Positions 9,720-18,566 of a stretch of 64,000 nucleotides of DNA are shown one piece after another. The stretch lies in contig NZ_CP036525.1 in assembly GCF_007741535.1 (NCBI RefSeq), forward strand, positions 6,262,001-6,326,000. The letters are read 5' to 3'. This DNA comes from Rubripirellula lacrimiformis (GTDB taxonomy: Bacteria > Planctomycetota > Planctomycetia > Pirellulales > Pirellulaceae). The position numbers and the translations under genes were made by a program. Numbering within the stretch: position 1 is the stretch's first letter; the number at the start of each line of letters is the position of its first letter. The notes under the pieces are model-generated. The model saw only the letters and a program-made list of their open reading frames with translations. It ran no database searches and was not told the origin of the DNA.

Positions 9720-12152
9720 ATGCGTTTGACCCTCCGTACGCTGCTTGCCTACCTGGACAACACCCTGGAACCACAGGATGCCGAAATCCTGAAGGCGAAG
9801 GTGGTGGAAAGCAGCTTTGCGACCAAGTTGGTCCAACGTCTACGGTCGGGATTGGTGAATCCCGATCTGCCTGCGCTGCGGCCCGACGCCGTTGGCCCCA
9901 ATGAAGACGCCAACGCGATTGGCGAATACCTCGACAGCACCTTGCCGGGCGAACAGGTCGCCGAAATTGAACGCGCATGCTTGGAATCGGACGCTCGGTT
10001 GGCCGAAGCGGCAGCGTGCCATCAAATTCTGACGATGGTTTTGGGGCAACCGGCCGAGGTTCCTCCCGAGCTCCGGGACCGGATCTATGAACTTCCCGAG
10101 CAAGAGATCCAGCGGATTGCAGCGACCAGCAATCGATTTTCCTCGCTGACCCTCGACGATGCTCCCCCCGTGGTTGCCCCGTTTGCCGAGGACATCACCC
10201 AGGATGCGCCACCGGTCACTCCGCTTGCTCATCCCGGCGGCCCTGTCGCGCCGGTCGGCCCCGCCGATTCGGGAGTATCCGACGCACCGACTCGGTTACG
10301 CGAATCCGGGGTGATCAACGCCGATGGCATGGTGGTGGGGCAACCTGCCATGGCCGGCGCCAAACCTCGCAACGTTCGTGACACGGCAATCTACGGAGGC
10401 AACATCCGAACTTCGCGGATCACAACATGGTTGGTATCGCTGGCCTTGGCCGGTGTGCTGCTGTTCGCACTGTCACGGATTTTCGCACCGCTTCTAAACC
10501 AAGACAAAACGGTAGCGTTGAACGACGACCAGATCACAGTCACCGAAGACATCGAGGTGCCTGCCGAACAGGTTCCGCCGATGGTTGCCTTGGACGGACA
10601 GGATTTGGCAGTGACAACGGACGCAGTCGAAGCACTGCCCCCGCCCAACGCGGTGGTCACCGATTCGGTTCAGGTCGATCCGTTGTCCGGCCAGCCAGAA
10701 GTCGAAGTGGCGATGACCGAAGCGATTGACGATTCGGAAGGGATGGCGCCCTCGGGATCCATCGCTGCGGCGGATTCCGGCGAAGACGATTTCATGGACA
10801 TGGCACCTCCGGTCCCCGCAGGGATCGCCACCGATGAACCGGCGGTCACCGACGTTTCGATTCCCGATAGCGGGGATGATCCTCCGGGCGCCGAATCACT
10901 GATGACGCCCGAGATGGCGGTGGACACGGCCGACGCAGCTGCGCCTGATGCGGCAACGTCCGTTGACGAATCACAGCCGCATGCACCGGAGATCGCAACG
11001 ATTACCAGCGACCGTACGCTGCTGGCCACCAATCGCAGCCTGCCCGGTGATGAACCGAAGTGGTTGCGACTGAAAAAGGGCATGACCGTGATGCCGGGCT
11101 TCCCCATCGTTTGCGCACCGACGTTCCGGGCGACGATGACATCCGTGTCAGGCCTCGAGGTCACGCTGGTCGGGCCGGCCGAGGCGATTTGGATTGCCGA
11201 CCAGGACGGCGAGTCGGCATTGGCAGTGACCAGCGGACGCATCTTGGTCAAGGCACTAAGGCCGAACACCCGGCTGGACCTGGCTTTAGGGAACCAGTTG
11301 GTGACATTGTCGTTTGACGATGTCGAATCTGTCGCGGCGGCCAGCATCAAGTATTTCCGCAGCCCGGGCGCGGATCCACTGGCCCCGGACAACCGCGTTG
11401 AACTCGCAGGGGTTTTGGTCGTCCAAGGATCCGTCAATCTGGAATACGACCCGGTGCCAGGCGAGGCGGTCGTCGGAAACGCCGGCGGTGTTGAAACGCT
11501 GACAACCGACCAGCAATGGGTCAAACGGGGTACCGCCGCGCCCATGATTTCGTCCACCGATACGCCACCGGCTTGGATCAACCCACCCGACCCCACCGCG
11601 ACATCGTTGCAGGCCGGGGCACGCGAAGGGCTGATTGAATTGATCAGTGGCGACCAGCCCTTGGAAATGTCGCTCCGCGAAGCGACATTGTTCCGGCGCA
11701 GTGAAGTGGCGGCATTGGCCGCACAGGCTTTGCTGCACATGGGGCAGGGGGATGTGTATTTTGGCAGTGACGGGATCCTTAGCGAAACCAAGCAGCGGGC
11801 GTATTGGCCCGAACACTTTGTTGAATTGCAGTCGATCGTGGACCGAAGTGCCGAGTCCGCGTCGAACCTGGAAAGATCGATCGTAAAAATGGACGCAGCC
11901 AACGCCAAGTCTATCTTCCGTCTTTTGACCGGGTACTCCAAACAGCAACTCGAAGAGGGTGGCGACGAAGCCTTGGTCAACGCCCTGGATTCCGAGGCCA
12001 TGGCGGTGCGAGTTTTGGCGTTAGAGAATCTTCATAAGATTACCGGCACCACTTTGTACTTCCGTGCCGAACAGGACAACGCAGTCCGACGTGCTCCCAA
12101 CATCAAGAAATGGATGGTTCGTCTGCGAAAAGGCGATATTCGCTGGCCCTGA
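9720..12152 (+). CDS. Large single-pass membrane protein with anti-sigma-like N-terminal modules (unknown function)
   Basis: The function of this 810-residue protein is not recognised. Its N-terminus carries two copies of a short helical module (LLAYLDNTLEPQDAEILKAK and IGEYLDSTLPGEQVAEIER) resembling the N-termini of planctomycete anti-sigma-like proteins; the anti-sigma gene at 19334 shows the same YLDGELE pattern. One membrane segment lies near residues 236-257, after a Pro-rich linker. Then comes an acidic Asp/Ala/Pro-rich stretch (about 275-430) and a C-terminal domain with a FecR-like beta pattern near residues 440-600. The topology suggests a cytoplasmic sensor module and a large extracytoplasmic part. 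It follows thrS by 123 bp on the same strand. Confidence 0.8.
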   Translation: MRLTLRTLLAYLDNTLEPQDAEILKAKVVESSFATKLVQRLRSGLVNPDLPALRPDAVGPNEDANAIGEYLDSTLPGEQVAEIERACLESDARLAEAAACHQILTMVLGQPAEVPPELRDRIYELPEQEIQRIAATSNRFSSLTLDDAPPVVAPFAEDITQDAPPVTPLAHPGGPVAPVGPADSGVSDAPTRLRESGVINADGMVVGQPAMAGAKPRNVRDTAIYGGNIRTSRITTWLVSLALAGVLLFALSRIFAPLLNQDKTVALNDDQITVTEDIEVPAEQVPPMVALDGQDLAVTTDAVEALPPPNAVVTDSVQVDPLSGQPEVEVAMTEAIDDSEGMAPSGSIAAADSGEDDFMDMAPPVPAGIATDEPAVTDVSIPDSGDDPPGAESLMTPEMAVDTADAAAPDAATSVDESQPHAPEIATITSDRTLLATNRSLPGDEPKWLRLKKGMTVMPGFPIVCAPTFRATMTSVSGLEVTLVGPAEAIWIADQDGESALAVTSGRILVKALRPNTRLDLALGNQLVTLSFDDVESVAAASIKYFRSPGADPLAPDNRVELAGVLVVQGSVNLEYDPVPGEAVVGNAGGVETLTTDQQWVKRGTAAPMISSTDTPPAWINPPDPTATSLQAGAREGLIELISGDQPLEMSLREATLFRRSEVAALAAQALLHMGQGDVYFGSDGILSETKQRAYWPEHFVELQSIVDRSAESASNLERSIVKMDAANAKSIFRLLTGYSKQQLEEGGDEALVNALDSEAMAVRVLALENLHKITGTTLYFRAEQDNAVRRAPNIKKWMVRLRKGDIRWP

Positions 12153-12157
12153 TCACC

Positions 12158-12270
12158 GGCCTGCGGGCGGCCCCAACCGCCTTGGGTAGGTCACATCGGG
12201 CAAGCCAAAAGGGCCTCCACGACGTAGCCTCATCCGGTTCGGCCACAACCACTCGGGGACGCCGCAGGCC
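12158..12270. ncRNA. Candidate structured RNA or long hairpin between the 810-residue gene and zwf
   Basis: A 113-nt stretch is closed by a perfect 9-bp stem (12158-12166 with 12262-12270). Inside it, CCCC at 12171-12174 can pair with GGGG at 12255-12258, and AACCG at 12175-12179 with CGGTT at 12234-12238. This nesting looks like a structured RNA or a leader. It lacks the GGAAG-AGCA loop of SRP RNA, and I do not recognise a known family. Strand is undetermined. Confidence 0.3.
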
Positions 12271-12400
12271 CATCCTGTGGCCTGGCGACCGGTCCGTCCA
12301 TTCGCTTCCCCTCGCCCCTGGTCGCCTGCTTTCGTAAGCTGTGGTGCACGATTTGCGCACCACATGCGATACACGCACTTACCAACAGGGAAACGCAGCA

Positions 12401-13852
12401 ATGGCTCATACGATCGTAATCTTTGGGGCTTCGGGCGACCTGACCAGCCGCAAGTTGGTTCCGGCTCTGTATCGGATGTTCGCCAAAAACCGACTGCCTG
12501 AATCCTCCCGAATCGTGGGCGTGTCGCGCAGCCAGTTCGAACACCAGCAGTGGCGAGAATCGCTGCGAACGAGCACCGAGAAGTTCGTGGGCAAGTTTTT
12601 TGATGCCGAAACTTGGGCAGCGTTCAGCGAGAACATTTTCTATCACCCCGGCGATATCAAAACGCCAGCCGATTTCACATCGCTGGCCACGTTCCTTGAT
12701 TCGATCGAAAGCGACAACTCCGCTGGCCGTGTCTATTACCTTTCGACGATGCCACAGTTGTACGAAGAAGCGATCCAGCAGCTTGGCAAGGCTGGCTTAG
12801 CGGACGACACCAATGGCTATCGCCGCGTCATCATCGAAAAACCGTTCGGCACCGACTTGGCGACCGCGCAAGCGTTGAACCATTCGATCCACGGTGTCTT
12901 TCGGGAAGACCAGATCTATCGCATCGATCACTACCTAGGCAAAGAAACCGTACAGAACATCTTCGCGTTGCGTTTCGCGAATTCCATCTTTGAACCGATC
13001 TGGAATCGCAATTACGTTGACCATGTCCAGATCACGGTGGCGGAAGAAGTCGAGATCGGTCGGCGTGCGGGTTACTACGACACGTCGGGCATCCTGCGTG
13101 ATATGTTCCAGAACCATCTACTGCAATTGATGATGATCACGGCGATGGAGCCACCGGCACGATACGACTCGGCGCTGGTGCGTGACGAAAAGGTGAAGGT
13201 GCTGCATAGCATCCGCAAGATGACGGGCGGTGACTTTGCATCCAATACCGTGCGCGGCCAATACGATGGCTACCTGAAGGAAGAGGGCGTGCCCGCCAAC
13301 AGTCCCACCGAAACGTTCGCGGTGCTGAAATTGTACTGCGACAATTGGCGTTGGAAGGACGTGCCGTTCTTCTTGCGAAGCGGAAAGGGAATGTCCTGTC
13401 GCACGACCCAAATCGTGATTCAATTCAAGAACGTTCCTCATATGCTGTTTGGCGGCAAGACGCGTGCCCCGGTCGGCAATCGATTGGTGATGCAGGTCCA
13501 GCCGGCCGAAGGAATCCAATTGCACTTTGAAACGAAGGTGCCCGATTCCGAAATGAAGACGCGGACCAGCACGTTGGATTTCAGTTTCAACCAGGCCAGC
13601 GGCGGCGAGTTACCCGATGCGTATCAACGTTTGCTGATGGACGCGATTCAGGGTGACGCCAGCCTGTTCGCGCGCAGCGATGAAGTCGAACTGGCGTGGG
13701 GAATCATCGATCCAATCATCTCGGCTTGGCGAAGCCCGGCGGCTCCGCCGCTGCACAGTTACGAAACCGGATTGTGGGGCCCCACCGAATCGACGCAGTG
13801 GATGGAAGATCAGAAACGTGAATGGTTTGACGTTTGCCCGGTGCTGAAGTAG
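12401..13852 (+). CDS. zwf: Glucose-6-phosphate 1-dehydrogenase
   Basis: This enzyme oxidises glucose 6-phosphate to 6-phosphogluconolactone with NAD(P)+, the entry to the oxidative pentose phosphate pathway. The 483-residue protein starts with the nucleotide-binding fold (IFGASGDLTSRKL, about residues 6-18). It carries EKPFGTDL near residue 145 and the active-site signature RIDHYLGKE near 173-181. The ATG at 12401 is chosen because the Rossmann strand begins immediately after it; an upstream in-frame start at 12341 would add 20 residues with no family character. Neither 6-phosphogluconolactonase nor 6-phosphogluconate dehydrogenase is adjacent. Confidence 0.97.
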   Translation: MAHTIVIFGASGDLTSRKLVPALYRMFAKNRLPESSRIVGVSRSQFEHQQWRESLRTSTEKFVGKFFDAETWAAFSENIFYHPGDIKTPADFTSLATFLDSIESDNSAGRVYYLSTMPQLYEEAIQQLGKAGLADDTNGYRRVIIEKPFGTDLATAQALNHSIHGVFREDQIYRIDHYLGKETVQNIFALRFANSIFEPIWNRNYVDHVQITVAEEVEIGRRAGYYDTSGILRDMFQNHLLQLMMITAMEPPARYDSALVRDEKVKVLHSIRKMTGGDFASNTVRGQYDGYLKEEGVPANSPTETFAVLKLYCDNWRWKDVPFFLRSGKGMSCRTTQIVIQFKNVPHMLFGGKTRAPVGNRLVMQVQPAEGIQLHFETKVPDSEMKTRTSTLDFSFNQASGGELPDAYQRLLMDAIQGDASLFARSDEVELAWGIIDPIISAWRSPAAPPLHSYETGLWGPTESTQWMEDQKREWFDVCPVLK

Positions 13853-13884
13853 GGATTCGTGCGGACACGCTTGCTCGGGACATG

Positions 13885-13914
13885 TTTCGTAGCGGAAGTC
13901 GTCAAGACTTTCGG
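13885..13914 (+). repeat. Dispersed repeat copy downstream of zwf
   Basis: A 30-nt segment beginning TTTCGTAGCG and ending CAAGACTTTCGG matches 27 of 30 bases with the reverse complement of 43323-43352, almost 30 kb away. Both copies are in gene-free DNA. It is probably one member of a dispersed family in this genome. Confidence 0.7.
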
Positions 13915-14047
13915 GGATCCCTGTTGAAAACGTGTTTCAGCCTACAGCGAATCGTTCTAGCGAAACTTTGACCGGGATGGCGGGGTTCTAAGAGTGTGCA
14001 GTTTTTGCATGCTTGTCTAACTTCGCTGATTTCGGGAGAAATTTTCC

Positions 14048-14965
14048 ATGGTTCTTTCACGCATCACGCTAGCAGCATCCGTCTTTGCGCTCACTCTATC
14101 CACTGCGGTGGCTCAGCCTCCCGAAGGTCGTCGTGACCGTGGTCGGCCCGATTTTGGACGCGGTGGTCCTGGAGGCCCCGGTGGTCCCGACGGGCCATCG
14201 CCCGAAATGATGCGGCGGATGATGCCGCTGTTTGCAGCCCTAGACGCTGATCATGACGGCAGCATTTCGGAATCAGAAATCAAGGATGCACCGACGGCCC
14301 TGCTTCAACTGGACGCCGACAAAAGTGGATCCCTATCGGCCGAAGAAGTTCGTCCACGTCGACCAAGCGGTGATGCAGAAGGTCGACCGATGGGGCGGGG
14401 TGATCGTGGACCTCGCGGTGGCGATGGTGATCGTGGCCCCCGTGGTGGCGATGGGGATCGCGAACATGGCAAACCTGGTGACCACGACAACATGCGTGAC
14501 GGACGACAATCGCGAGGCGAAGGCGATCGCGAGACACGTCCGCGCGGCCCAGGACGCCCCGATGGGGTAGGACGTCCCGATGGACCAGGACGCCCCGATG
14601 GACCGGGCCGGCCAGGTCGCCCCGAAGGACAAGGTCGCCCCGGCGATGACGGTCGTCCCGATGGGGAAGCCCGTGGCCCGCGTGGCGATGGCGATCGCGG
14701 CGAACTGTTGTCGCGAATGTTCAAGGCCCGCGACGAAGATGGCGATGGCAAGCTTAGCGGTGACGAAATTCCTGCGCCGTTGGCTGCACGCATGGAACGG
14801 ATCGACAGCGACAAAGACGGCTCCATTTCCAAAGATGAAATGGAAGAAGGCCTGACGCGCCGGCGGGAACGCGGTGGACGGGGACCAGGCGAAGGATCCG
14901 GACGCCCGGGATCCGATCGCCCTCGTCGCCCAGGTGCACCATCAGGCGACAAGTCGGCTGAATAG
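14048..14965 (+). CDS. Secreted EF-hand calcium-binding protein with Gly/Pro/Asp-rich central region
   Basis: This 305-residue protein begins with a signal peptide (cleavage likely after STAVAQ). It has four EF-hand loops, two near residues 65-101 (DADHDGSISESE and DADKSGSLSAEE) and two near 228-265 (DEDGDGKLSGDE and DSDKDGSISKDE). Between the pairs is a low-complexity, collagen-like run built from GRPDGP-type and GDRGPRGGD-type units (about 110-215). The C-terminus is Arg/Gly/Pro-rich. It probably binds calcium outside the cytoplasm, perhaps in the cell envelope or in adhesion; the exact role is unknown. Such proteins are common in planctomycetes. Confidence 0.85.
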   Translation: MVLSRITLAASVFALTLSTAVAQPPEGRRDRGRPDFGRGGPGGPGGPDGPSPEMMRRMMPLFAALDADHDGSISESEIKDAPTALLQLDADKSGSLSAEEVRPRRPSGDAEGRPMGRGDRGPRGGDGDRGPRGGDGDREHGKPGDHDNMRDGRQSRGEGDRETRPRGPGRPDGVGRPDGPGRPDGPGRPGRPEGQGRPGDDGRPDGEARGPRGDGDRGELLSRMFKARDEDGDGKLSGDEIPAPLAARMERIDSDKDGSISKDEMEEGLTRRRERGGRGPGEGSGRPGSDRPRRPGAPSGDKSAE

Positions 14966-15034
14966 TTTGCCGTCGTTTCACCAGCCGCTTGGCCAGATCA
15001 AGCGGCTGCGAACTGCTGGCACACTCGACCGCGA

Positions 15035-15778
15035 CTACCGCAGCGAGATCGCTTGCTGCAGTGGCTCCAACACGCTGCTGATCAGGTACTCGTCGATCAG
15101 GTCGCGGCACAGGCCGGCCAGTCGTTCGAATTCTTTGGCGTAGGTTTCATCGGCACCCAGGCTGTCGTATCGACGTACCGTCAAATAGACGCTGATCTGT
15201 TCTTCACCGAATTCGCCGGTTCGAACCTGAAATGCGTTGGTGCGTGATTCAAAACTGACACGGCACTGCGTCTTGCATTCTTCATCCAACGCAAACTGGA
15301 TCGCAGGTTCGTGCGACAGCAGCTTTCCGTAGGGGACCTGCGTGAACCGCTCTAGCCCCGGTGCGACACCGACGGCTTCGGCCAAAATCTCGTTGTGGTT
15401 GCCGCGATAGGCAAAGTCAAACCCGGCCATCACGGACAACGATTCGCAGTCCAGCGGGCTGATCGAAAGATCGTAGGGCACCAGTTCCAGAATCGTACGA
15501 TGTTGGTCGACGGCGGTGTCGAAGGAATCTGGATTCACGATTCCGCTGTTCACGCGTTTGCCTTCGACGGATGTCCAGCGGTAACCGCCGGCTTCCTTCT
15601 CTTCCTCCAAGACATACTCGCCTTTGTCACGCGAGTAGAAGTTTTGCATTTTCGGAAAACGGCGTCGCACCTGTTCAAAGTAGTGCAATACGGACTCGCG
15701 TCCCTGAGGCAGCTCCATCTCGGTCGAAAGATTCATGTTCAGGTAATAGTCGTCGCTAAGTGCGCCGTATCCGCTCAT
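15035..15778 (-). CDS. Conserved hypothetical protein
   Basis: I do not recognise this 247-residue protein. It has no signal peptide or membrane segment and an ordinary soluble composition. It contains aromatic-rich stretches (DDYYLNMNLSTEMELP near the N-terminus and AGFDFAYRGNHNEILAEA in the middle) and ends in a helical region. Coding potential is supported by length, an uninterrupted frame and a stop close to the convergent EF-hand gene. It is transcribed towards that gene. The fold may be an alpha/beta sensor type, but this is only a guess. Confidence 0.75.
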   Translation of the reverse strand: MSGYGALSDDYYLNMNLSTEMELPQGRESVLHYFEQVRRRFPKMQNFYSRDKGEYVLEEEKEAGGYRWTSVEGKRVNSGIVNPDSFDTAVDQHRTILELVPYDLSISPLDCESLSVMAGFDFAYRGNHNEILAEAVGVAPGLERFTQVPYGKLLSHEPAIQFALDEECKTQCRVSFESRTNAFQVRTGEFGEEQISVYLTVRRYDSLGADETYAKEFERLAGLCRDLIDEYLISSVLEPLQQAISLR

Positions 15779-16113
15779 TCAGTCCTCACTCGTACAGGTT
15801 CGCCCGGGAAGACACTCGGCCACGCCTCGTGCCCATCGCCCCCGCAACGTTTTGTCTCGGTTTCAGTATAGACGCGCCGCATCGTGGGAAGAACCTCCGT
15901 CGGCCTAGGGTTTCCCGCTGAATTCCTAGCCAGCCCCAATCATACGGGGTAAAACCGACAGGTTGCCCAGATCCAACCCTCCGGCTGCCGGGCCGCCAGC
16001 GGGCGAATTATGACCGGAGAACGTGGTGTCGCTCAACAGCGGGGCGGCCGGGAAGGCGACGCCGCAGGGCTTTAAGGATGCTGTGAGGAACCTTGGAGCC
16101 GGTGTTGCAACGT
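15779..16113. other. Intergenic region, nothing recognised
   Basis: About 335 bp lie between two minus-strand genes. Open frames here are compositional shadows of GC-rich DNA. I see a few GC-rich inverted segments around 15975-16060 but no clear gene, terminator or operator. Confidence 0.4.
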
Positions 16114-16932
16114 TCAAGCCGCTTGTTTGGTTCCCGTGGCACCCATTATCAGGTAGGTCGTCAACAGCGTGGCGGCTATCGCACTTTGCGGGGTCCAACT
16201 GAGGAAAATCCCCAGCAAAACTTGATCAAATTCCATTTGCAACTTGCTGCCGACCAGCATTGCGATCGCGATCAGTGCAAATGTGATGGGGATCAGCAGG
16301 GTGACTCTGCGTTGCCAAGGCCACCGATACGGGACCATCGCCAAGGCCACCAACGAGATCGGTCCCAACGCGTAGATGATCACCAACGTGATTGGGTGGG
16401 CCGCCAATCGGCTGATCACCGCCGCGACGATGGTAGCCAAGGTGGTCGCGATCATCAGTCCTCGAAGGCTGAACTGGATCGGCGCAGATTTTCGTGTTTG
16501 GCTACCCATTTCGGTATTGGCGACTTCGTGGCTGGCGACTTCGGTGTTGACGACTTCGTGGCTGGCGATTGCCTCAACGACATGATTCAGAAAGTCTCGC
16601 TTCCAAACCGCCACGCATCCCATCCCGCCGCCGACGATCAACCCGATCATCAAGTTCAACAGCATGTTGGGGTAGTCCGCAAATAGTCCGCCGTACTGGT
16701 TGCCGGCTTCCCAGACGATCCAAGGGAATCCGATCGCCGAATTCATCGATCGCGGTCGTCCGACCAACCCGGACCAATCCGATGAACGAAAGAAATAGGA
16801 CACCGCGTTGGCGGCGGCCATCAACATGGCGCCGACGGCCGTGCCCCGCAGGAACCAGCGAATCCGAGTCGCCGCAGGAAACGCAGGTTGGCGATCGGAG
16901 CAGCGCAGTGACGAGGCTTCGGGGAGATTCAT
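16114..16932 (-). CDS. Multi-pass membrane protein of unknown function
   Basis: The 272-residue protein from the ATG at 16932 has about six hydrophobic segments, for example WFLRGTAVGAMLMAAANAVS, LLNLMIGLIVGGGMGCVAVW and two pairs in the C-terminal third. A polar cytoplasmic loop in the middle holds 15-bp DNA repeats read as alternating ASHEV and NTE-type pentapeptides. An upstream in-frame start at 17010 would add a 26-residue polar leader; the internal ATG fits better next to the first membrane segment. No family could be named. nnrE lies upstream on the same strand, but its function gives no clue here. Confidence 0.7.
   Translation of the reverse strand: MNLPEASSLRCSDRQPAFPAATRIRWFLRGTAVGAMLMAAANAVSYFFRSSDWSGLVGRPRSMNSAIGFPWIVWEAGNQYGGLFADYPNMLLNLMIGLIVGGGMGCVAVWKRDFLNHVVEAIASHEVVNTEVASHEVANTEMGSQTRKSAPIQFSLRGLMIATTLATIVAAVISRLAAHPITLVIIYALGPISLVALAMVPYRWPWQRRVTLLIPITFALIAIAMLVGSKLQMEFDQVLLGIFLSWTPQSAIAATLLTTYLIMGATGTKQAA
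16507..16566. repeat. 15-bp tandem repeat (four units) inside the membrane protein gene
   Basis: Four 15-nt units run from 16507 to 16566. Units two and four (16522-16536 and 16552-16566) are identical; units one and three are diverged. On the coding strand they give the alternating peptide pattern ASHEV / VNTEV in a cytoplasmic loop. The frame is preserved by the period. Confidence 0.85.
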
Positions 16933-17041
16933 GGGGTCGTCTCGCTTTGGTTCCAGTAGACGATCGTCAGACCAGAGTGATTGTACCCGCCTGGGATGGT
17001 CGTCACGCACCGCAATGATCGGCTGCTACATCCAGACACGA

Positions 17042-17767
17042 TCACTTCTGTGCCGAGTCATCCGCGGCGATCGCTTGCGCAATCACTTGTCGGGGCACGC
17101 CGATACCCACCTCGTGGACGGTGCCCAAGTAGTCGGCCGCTTGGGCTGCCGAGAAGCCAACCTTGGCGGCAACGAACGTGATCGTATGGTCGGCGCGAAA
17201 TGTGGGCGATCCAGGTTTCCCCGAATCGCAGTCCAGTCCTGTGGGAATGTCCAACGCGATGGTCGTGGCATCCGATGCATTGGCGGCATTAACCAGCGTG
17301 GCATAGATCCCCCGCGGGTCGCCCTGGGCACCGGTCCCTAGCAGAGCGTCGACAATCAGATCGGCTCTGTCGAACCGCCCGCGAAGGCTGGCCAGGTCAG
17401 CCGTTTCCTGGTCGACGACTTCGATTGGGATCCCGGCAGCAGCGGCGATTTCAGCATTGGTTCTAGCGTCGCTGGGAAGTTGGTTGGCATTGCCCACCGC
17501 AACGATTTGGCAATCAATCCCTGCGATCTGCAGATGACGGGCCATCACGTATCCGTCACCGCCGTTGTTGCCTTTCCCGCACAAGATCAGGACTTGGCCG
17601 CCGCGTGAGATCGAAGCGATTATTTCGGCAGCACCTCGCCCCGCGTTTTCCATCACAACGATTCCCAGCATCCCCCATTGGTCCATCGCGATCTGATCGA
17701 CGCGGCGAACTTGGTCTCGGGTCAGCGGTGGCGTTTTCATCATCGGGCGTTTCATGTCAGGATCCAA
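17042..17767 (-). CDS. nnrE: NAD(P)H-hydrate epimerase (YjeF N-terminal domain)
   Basis: This enzyme interconverts the R and S forms of damaged hydrated NAD(P)H so that the dehydratase can repair them. The 241-residue protein is the stand-alone YjeF_N domain. It shows the N-terminal ENAGRGAAE helix (40-48), the glycine-rich GKGNNGGDG loop (64-72), VDALLGTGAQGDPRG, and the DIPTGLDCDSG metal/active-site segment. The partner ADP-dependent dehydratase domain (NnrD) is not fused and not in this window. Start choice is uncertain by up to ten residues because several Met codons lie close together. Confidence 0.93.
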   Translation of the reverse strand: MDPDMKRPMMKTPPLTRDQVRRVDQIAMDQWGMLGIVVMENAGRGAAEIIASISRGGQVLILCGKGNNGGDGYVMARHLQIAGIDCQIVAVGNANQLPSDARTNAEIAAAAGIPIEVVDQETADLASLRGRFDRADLIVDALLGTGAQGDPRGIYATLVNAANASDATTIALDIPTGLDCDSGKPGSPTFRADHTITFVAAKVGFSAAQAADYLGTVHEVGIGVPRQVIAQAIAADDSAQK

Positions 17768-17961
17768 ATCAGTTTGGAAGGGGAGCGTTCGGCAAGACTG
17801 CCAGCGAGGATGCGAGCTATCTTTCCTTCGAATCGAATTGGGCCGATAATGAAAGGCCTAGCGTTTTGTCTTGATGCAAGCTTCGGGTAGCCGATCTGGC
17901 CAGAGATCGGATCCGATCGGCGATCGATTCCACGTGCCCATCTTAAAAGGCGGTTTCTACG

Positions 17962-18201
17962 ATGCCACTCTACGAATACGAATGCAAATCGTGCACCCAG
18001 GTTGTCGAGCTGCTGATCCGGTCTGCCGAGGATGAACGATCCGCGAAGAACGCTGGAATGCAGTGCCCCGAATGTGGGAAGTCGGATTTGGAACGCATTT
18101 TCAGCGTTCCAGCCAGCCCGGCAGTCAAATCAGGAAAGTCGTTACCGATGGCAGGCGGGGAAAGCTGTGGTGCGCCACGCTGCTGTGGTGGAGGCTGCTG
18201 A
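17962..18201 (+). CDS. FmdB-type zinc ribbon protein
   Basis: This 79-residue protein begins MPLYEYECKSC, the hallmark of the FmdB family regulatory zinc ribbon. Two Cys pairs (C-x2-C at residues 8-11 and CPECGK about 27 residues later) would bind one zinc ion. The tail ends in a Cys/Gly-rich stretch (CGAPRCCGGGC) typical of planctomycete members. The role is unproven; family members are described as putative regulators. It is a single gene with no operon partner. Confidence 0.92.
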   Translation: MPLYEYECKSCTQVVELLIRSAEDERSAKNAGMQCPECGKSDLERIFSVPASPAVKSGKSLPMAGGESCGAPRCCGGGC

Positions 18202-18563
18202 ATTGGGGGCCTAATTCAAATTGCTCGCGCCCGCTCGCTGACGAGAGCGTCCAGCTTACGACAGCCTCGGAGAGGCGAAAGCATCCTGCCGGTGGCCTCG
18301 GCCACCGGATTTGGCAGCCCCTCATGATCTTCTCGGCCGGGCCGAAAAGATCATGATTGCATCCGTCATCGCTATCCGTGGGGCCCACCCCACTACAAAG
18401 AGCTGCCGCCGCTCCGCGGCTAAGCTGGACGCTCGCTCACACGCCTGCGACTCACTCAATCACCAGACCCCAGCCGTCCGGTCGAATGATGTGAATCACC
18501 GCAGGCCTGGCGTGCTGCCGTAGAACGCCATTTTTTGTCGAAACTTTGCCTGACTGAAGTGGT
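18202..18563. repeat. Inverted-repeat-bounded element with nested hairpins
   Basis: No gene is seen here. A perfect 13-bp inverted repeat (18246-18258 and 18421-18433) bounds an element of about 190 bp. Inside it are a perfect 8-bp hairpin (18289-18296 with 18301-18308, loop CTCG) and a 17-bp near-perfect palindrome with one mismatch and a 1-nt loop (18322-18338 with 18340-18356). The architecture resembles small non-autonomous palindromic elements. There is no T-run, so a simple terminator is unlikely. The sigma factor promoter probably lies in the last 60 bp. Confidence 0.65.
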
Positions 18564-18566
18564 TTG

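Noticed and set aside
8481-9836. Minus-strand open frame opposite thrS
   Set aside because: It overlaps the conserved thrS core in an antisense frame and has no recognisable family.
12158-12270. SRP RNA or 6S RNA at the structured region before zwf
   Set aside because: The conserved SRP loop (GGAAG and AGCA elements) is missing on both strands, and the 6S central bubble cannot be drawn. Only a generic structured element is reported.
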